64,000 bases of DNA from Gemmata massiliana (lineage in GTDB: Bacteria; Planctomycetota; Planctomycetia; Gemmatales; Gemmataceae): contig NZ_LR593886.1 in assembly GCF_901538265.1 (NCBI RefSeq), positions 1,426,001 to 1,490,000 on the forward strand. The letters are read 5' to 3'. A program made the translations under genes and the position numbers. Positions 61,074 through 64,000 of the stretch are shown here, in pieces (position 1 is the first letter of the stretch; each line of letters opens with the position of its first letter). The notes under the pieces were generated by a model. It was not told the origin of the DNA, did not search any database, and saw nothing but the letters and a program-made list of their open reading frames with translations.

Positions 61074-61274
61074 GGGTGGTGGTTCCGAGACCTTCTCTGC
61101 GGCGCTCCGCCGCGGGTGCGATTGCTAGCGATTGCGTTCCCCGTGTCGTTGTTCTTTTCGCCGCCCGGGGGTACCCCTGGACGGGCGGAATCAACCTGCG
61201 TTCCCGTCCAGGGGTACCCCCGGGCGGCGTTCGTGAACGACTCGGGTCCACGATAGAAGTCGGTTCCACCGCCC
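61074..61274. repeat. Variable-stem hairpin element, copy B
   Basis: 201 nt. Outer stem 61074-61088 / 61260-61274 (12 of 15 pairs). 5' module 61085-61158 with its own small hairpin GCGGCG-CTC-CGCCGC (61099-61113). Inner perfect 27-bp stem 61159-61185 / 61203-61229. Loop CGGAATCAACCTGCGTT (61186-61202). 3' module with GAACGACTCGGGTCC and GAAGTCGG. Ends 46 bp before the SWIM gene, so it may lie in its leader. Confidence 0.85.
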
Positions 61275-61320
61275 ATGATTCCCAGGCGCCTTGCCAACGG
61301 CGGGCGCGAGAGGTCGCTGA

Positions 61321-63015
61321 ATGCTGCTGAACACGGCGTATCGCGGGCGGAGCAACGTCGCGCAGACCCCCGTCGGCTTGGCGGTGTCGCTCGCGCCCAA
61401 CTTGCGGCGCGACCGCGTGAGTTTCGTCGGCGTGCTGCGGCAACCGCTCCGGTTCCGCGAAGCGATGTCGGCCCTTCACGACGTCGTCATTTCCGATTTG
61501 CGCTTCAAGCCGAAGGACAAAACCGGCTACGAGGAGTGGAAGAAGCAGGAGGCCGCGAAGGAAGCCCGCATCCGCACTGAGGCCGTGAAACTCAAGCGCG
61601 CGGAACTGGAGAAGGAGCGCGGCCGCCCGATGCCGCGCAACTTGGAACGACAGTTCCAGAAGTGCCGGCAGCGGTACTGGGAGGCGCGCACGCGGTACGG
61701 CACGCTACTCTCGCGCGAAGACCCGGAACTGTGGCGCATGCTGATGCCGTGCGACCCGGTTATCACCGTTAGCCCGGACGTGATGTTCTTCGAGTGCTTC
61801 AGCGCGGACGAGAGCAGTTACGGGTGCCTGACGGTCGAGCGCGAGGCGTTCGAGGCCGAAACCGACGTGGCGCTCGGCACCACGAACGTCGATTACTCGT
61901 GGCGCCTCTACGAGCACTTCCAGACCATTCGGAGTTATCGCGAGACGCGCTTCACCATCGACCCGATGGGTTTCGAGGTGCAAACCACCGCAGACGAGGC
62001 CGGCTACCGCGAAGAGAAGATCGACCTGCCGCAATCGTGGTTGCGCGGGTTCTCGGCGCTGCAATCGGCGATGAGTTTGCCGATGCGCCGCGTGCCCGTG
62101 AGCCGCGAAGGGATTTACGCGCTGGTCGCGTTCCTGAAGCGCAACAAGGCGAAGGCGTCGCCGCGCGCGGTCCGGTTCGAGCTAACGCCCGGCGCGCCAG
62201 TGAAGATCGTGCTCGAGCCGTGGAACAAGGAAATCGTTCTCCACGACACGCCGTACCCCGGTCCGCGCAAAGAGGTGATTCGCACTTGGGGACGCGACCG
62301 GCTCCGCGTGTTGGGTCGGCTCCTTCCGCTGCTCGATGGCGTGGACGTGTACCTGCTCGGGACGGGTCTGCCCAGCTTCTGGGTCGCGAAGATGGGCGAG
62401 ATGAAGCTGACGCTCGGACTCTCGGGGTGGACCACGAACGACTGGACCAGCGGCGGCAGCGCGATCGATCAGCTCGCGCCGCCCGTCGCGCCTCCTGTCG
62501 AGGTGATGAACGCGATGGCGGCGGCGTTCAAGCAATCGCCGACGTGGACCCTCGACGCGCTCGCGAGCAAGACCCGCACGTCGGCCCCGGCGGTATCGGC
62601 CGGGCTGAACAAGCTCGCGCTTCTGGGGCAGGTGATTCACGATCTGCCACACGGTGTGTACCGGTGGCGCCAGGTGATGCCGGTCACGCTCTCGGCCGAG
62701 GTCATCGGCCCGGAAAACGAAGAGACGGTCGCCGCACGCGACCTGGGCCGGTGGAAGTGCCGCATCACGTCCGACAGCTTGGACGCGAAGCGGCAGCGCC
62801 GCATCGTCGGCACGGTGGACGGGCGGTCCGGGTCCGAGGTCACGCTGGACGCGGACGACCGCATCGTGGCGGGGAAGTGTTCGTGTTCGTACTTCTACAC
62901 GGGCGGCCTGCGGAAGGGTCCGTGCCGGCACTTGCAAGCGCTCCGCAACCAGGCGCTCGACATCGGCACGGACGGCGGCACGCTGGACACGTGGTTCAAG
63001 CGGTTCACGAACTAA
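61321..63015 (+). CDS. SWIM zinc-finger protein
   Basis: 564 aa, cytoplasmic. The C-terminal motif CSCSYFYTGGLRKGPCRHLQ (about 520-539) is the C-x-C-x(n)-C-x-H SWIM finger. The N-terminal region (about 1-130) is charged and helical (DKTGYEEWKKQEAAKEARIR). The middle (about 130-500) is mixed, with a winged-helix-like stretch (TWTLDALASKTRTSAPAVSA). SWIM fingers bind DNA or proteins; bacterial SWIM proteins are often linked to MoxR-type ATPase and VWA genes, none of which is visible in this window. ATG 61321. Translationally close to the next gene (16-bp gap). Confidence 0.88.
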   Translation: MLLNTAYRGRSNVAQTPVGLAVSLAPNLRRDRVSFVGVLRQPLRFREAMSALHDVVISDLRFKPKDKTGYEEWKKQEAAKEARIRTEAVKLKRAELEKERGRPMPRNLERQFQKCRQRYWEARTRYGTLLSREDPELWRMLMPCDPVITVSPDVMFFECFSADESSYGCLTVEREAFEAETDVALGTTNVDYSWRLYEHFQTIRSYRETRFTIDPMGFEVQTTADEAGYREEKIDLPQSWLRGFSALQSAMSLPMRRVPVSREGIYALVAFLKRNKAKASPRAVRFELTPGAPVKIVLEPWNKEIVLHDTPYPGPRKEVIRTWGRDRLRVLGRLLPLLDGVDVYLLGTGLPSFWVAKMGEMKLTLGLSGWTTNDWTSGGSAIDQLAPPVAPPVEVMNAMAAAFKQSPTWTLDALASKTRTSAPAVSAGLNKLALLGQVIHDLPHGVYRWRQVMPVTLSAEVIGPENEETVAARDLGRWKCRITSDSLDAKRQRRIVGTVDGRSGSEVTLDADDRIVAGKCSCSYFYTGGLRKGPCRHLQALRNQALDIGTDGGTLDTWFKRFTN

Positions 63016-63031
63016 CCCAAGGGGTTCTCTG

Positions 63032-63517
63032 GTGACGAAGTCGGTTCTGTTCGCGGGCGTGCTCGGGGGGCTGCTCGGTGGGTTCGGGGGCTACGCGCTG
63101 TTGCGAACGCTCCCGTCGGCGACGAAGTCCGCGGGGGGCGAGAAATCAGCACCGAGCGAAACGCGCGAGCGGGCCGATGAATTGGTCACCAAGCTCCGCA
63201 CGGGACAGGAAGAAGAGTTCTTCAATATGCTCCGCACGGGGTTCGTTGATCCGCTCAACGACGAACAGTTCGGGCGGCTCCGGCAAGGGATCGTCGAGTG
63301 GCGGCAGAAGTTCGCACAAGAGTACGGCGCGCCTGGGGATTTCGAGTTCGGCCGCGAAACCGTGCTCAGTCCCTCGCTGGTCCGCGTCGCATACGTGGTG
63401 AAGCACGCGCACGGGGCCGTGGTGTGCTTCGTCATCTTTTACAAGCCGGCGAACGACTGGCGGATTCTCGCTTTCAGCTTCAAACCGCTGGAAACCGCGT
63501 TCGACATGTTGCGCTGA
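63032..63517 (+). CDS. Small membrane-anchored protein
   Basis: 161 aa from GTG 63032, 16 bp after the SWIM stop. An N-terminal glycine-rich anchor (SVLFAGVLGGLLGGFGGYAL) is followed by a soluble alpha/beta domain of about 110 residues (ELVTKLRTGQEEEFFNMLRT, SLVRVAYVVKHAHGAVVCFV, DWRILAFSFKPLETAFDML). The fold pattern resembles NTF2/SnoaL-like or DUF4019-like domains, but this is uncertain. Likely co-transcribed with the SWIM gene. Confidence 0.7.
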   Translation: MTKSVLFAGVLGGLLGGFGGYALLRTLPSATKSAGGEKSAPSETRERADELVTKLRTGQEEEFFNMLRTGFVDPLNDEQFGRLRQGIVEWRQKFAQEYGAPGDFEFGRETVLSPSLVRVAYVVKHAHGAVVCFVIFYKPANDWRILAFSFKPLETAFDMLR

Positions 63518-63588
63518 GTGCATTCGGACGATTGCGACCGCGTGGCACGGATGAGCGCCTGTGTGTCTAACAGAGTGACTGAAGTCAA

Positions 63589-63789
63589 GCGACCGGCTCC
63601 GAGACTTAAACATCCTGCGGCGCTCCGCCGCGGGTGCGGTTGCTTGCGATTGCGTTCCCAGGTGCGTTGTTCTTTTACGTCCCTGGACAAGTTAGTCCGC
63701 GACTGAAAAGACCGGTGTCTCTCGGACTAACTTGTCCAGGGACGTTGTGTGAACGCATCTGGTCCACGATTGAAGTCGGAGCCGGTCGC
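63589..63789. repeat. Variable-stem hairpin element, copy C
   Basis: 201 nt, the same length as copy B. Outer stem 63589-63602 / 63776-63789 is a perfect 14 bp. 5' module 63599-63676 with hairpin GCGGCG-CTC-CGCCGC, GCGATTGCGTTCCC and GTGCGTTGTTCTT. Inner stem 63677-63699 / 63723-63745, 23 bp perfect. Central loop CTGAAAAGACCGGTGTC (63703-63719). 3' module GAACGCATCTGGTCCACGAT then TGAAGTCGG. Confidence 0.85.
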
Positions 63790-63802
63790 CTTGTTTTACC
63801 CA

Positions 63803-63818
63803 CCGACCGCGCGGTCGG
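63803..63818. repeat. Small hairpin next to element C
   Basis: CCGACC-GCGC-GGTCGG within the flank ACCCACCG...CGGGGTTCG. Compared with 61029-61053, the same flanks hold CCGCCC/GGGCGG, so the stem base pair has changed on both sides. Confidence 0.6.
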
Positions 63819-63840
63819 GGTTCGTCGTGCGAGCGCTGCT

Positions 63841-64000
63841 ATGAGCATGTTCGACTGGATCTTCCGGCGCAAGCGCGACACAACTCCGACCCCGGAAAGT
63901 GCTCCGCCCTCTGTTCCCTCGACGCCCGACCCGCGCGGGCAGCAACCCGCACCCAAAGCCGAACCACAAGCGGAAACACCCGCCGACCCGTACTCCGCGT
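63841..64000 (+). CDS. N-terminus of an unknown protein (partial)
   Basis: ATG 63841 opens a frame that runs past the window end: MSMFDWIFRRKRDTTPTPES, then a Pro/Ala-rich stretch (PPSVPSTPDPRGQQPAPKAE). The amphipathic, basic start followed by a Pro-rich linker is like regulators or scaffolds tethered to the membrane. Nothing more can be said without the rest. ATG 63847 is an alternative start in the same frame. Confidence 0.6.
   Translation, partial: MSMFDWIFRRKRDTTPTPESAPPSVPSTPDPRGQQPAPKAEPQAETPADPYSA

Noticed and set aside
60724-61274. CRISPR array
   Set aside because: The repeated parts are inverted-repeat elements of about 200 nt with variable stems, not short direct repeats with unique spacers, and no cas gene is nearby.
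60724-63789. Integron attC sites as explanation of the variable-stem elements
   Set aside because: attC sites also have variable centres, but the conserved boxes here do not match the RYYYAAC/GTTRRRY core pairs, no integrase is present, and the genes between copies are not cassette-like.

Overview
The window reads as chromosomal DNA of a Gemmata-like planctomycete (order Gemmatales). This is inferred from lineage-typical gene families: paired DUF1549/DUF1553 and DUF1501 proteins, a BBP7-type outer-membrane protein, a DUF1571-type protein, TIGR02996 repeat-companion proteins, an N-terminal 'LETLEVRENLSP' planctomycete secretion motif, several Ser/Thr kinases and WD40 proteins. The DNA is GC-rich, genes lie on both strands in short clusters, and no phage, plasmid, rRNA, tRNA or CRISPR was found. 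Two short AT-rich intergenic stretches (about 8.0-8.4 kb and 33.2-33.5 kb) stand out from the background.

Layout. 0-9.4 kb: start of a secreted protein, pyruvate kinase, a membrane protein, two HEAT-repeat proteins, a secreted protein made of three flagellar-rod-like domains, a lipoprotein, a phosphoesterase and a BON-domain protein. 9.8-18.6 kb: FHA-GAF histidine kinase, an FG-GAP protein broken by an in-frame TGA, small hypothetical proteins, a second phosphoesterase, an RRM protein and a fatty-acid desaturase. 18.7-26.4 kb: HNH-like protein, beta-propeller protein, PilZ protein, TolC-like lipoprotein and an MscS-type channel. 26.4-34.5 kb: three Ser/Thr kinases, one fused to a tubulin/FtsZ-like domain and one carrying a multispanning membrane domain. 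34.6-48.3 kb: PutA, a pair of leucine-rich-repeat/TIGR02996 genes, Mpo1-like protein, Rpe, BBP7 protein, DUF1571 protein, hybrid histidine kinase, and a protein with palindromic repeats inserted in frame. 48.4-57.7 kb: DUF1549/1553-DUF1501 operon running into a retropepsin-like and a WD40 gene, a response regulator with an RsbW-like ATPase domain, a membrane acyltransferase-like protein and a WD40 protein. 57.8-64 kb: PdxA, a large unknown protein, a SWIM zinc-finger protein, a small membrane-anchored protein and the start of another gene.

The most unusual signal is non-coding: a high density of long, near-perfect inverted repeats. Three copies (60724-60935, 61074-61274, 63589-63789) share one architecture: conserved 5' and 3' modules, a conserved 17-nt apical loop, and stems that differ completely in sequence between copies yet stay almost perfectly paired, with compensatory changes. 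Other palindromes are nested inside each other (41567-41870), occur as dispersed copies with paired substitutions in both arms (41699, 44358, 53231), or are inserted in frame inside a gene (46986-47303). Together they suggest a repeat family maintained by a process that keeps hairpin arms complementary.
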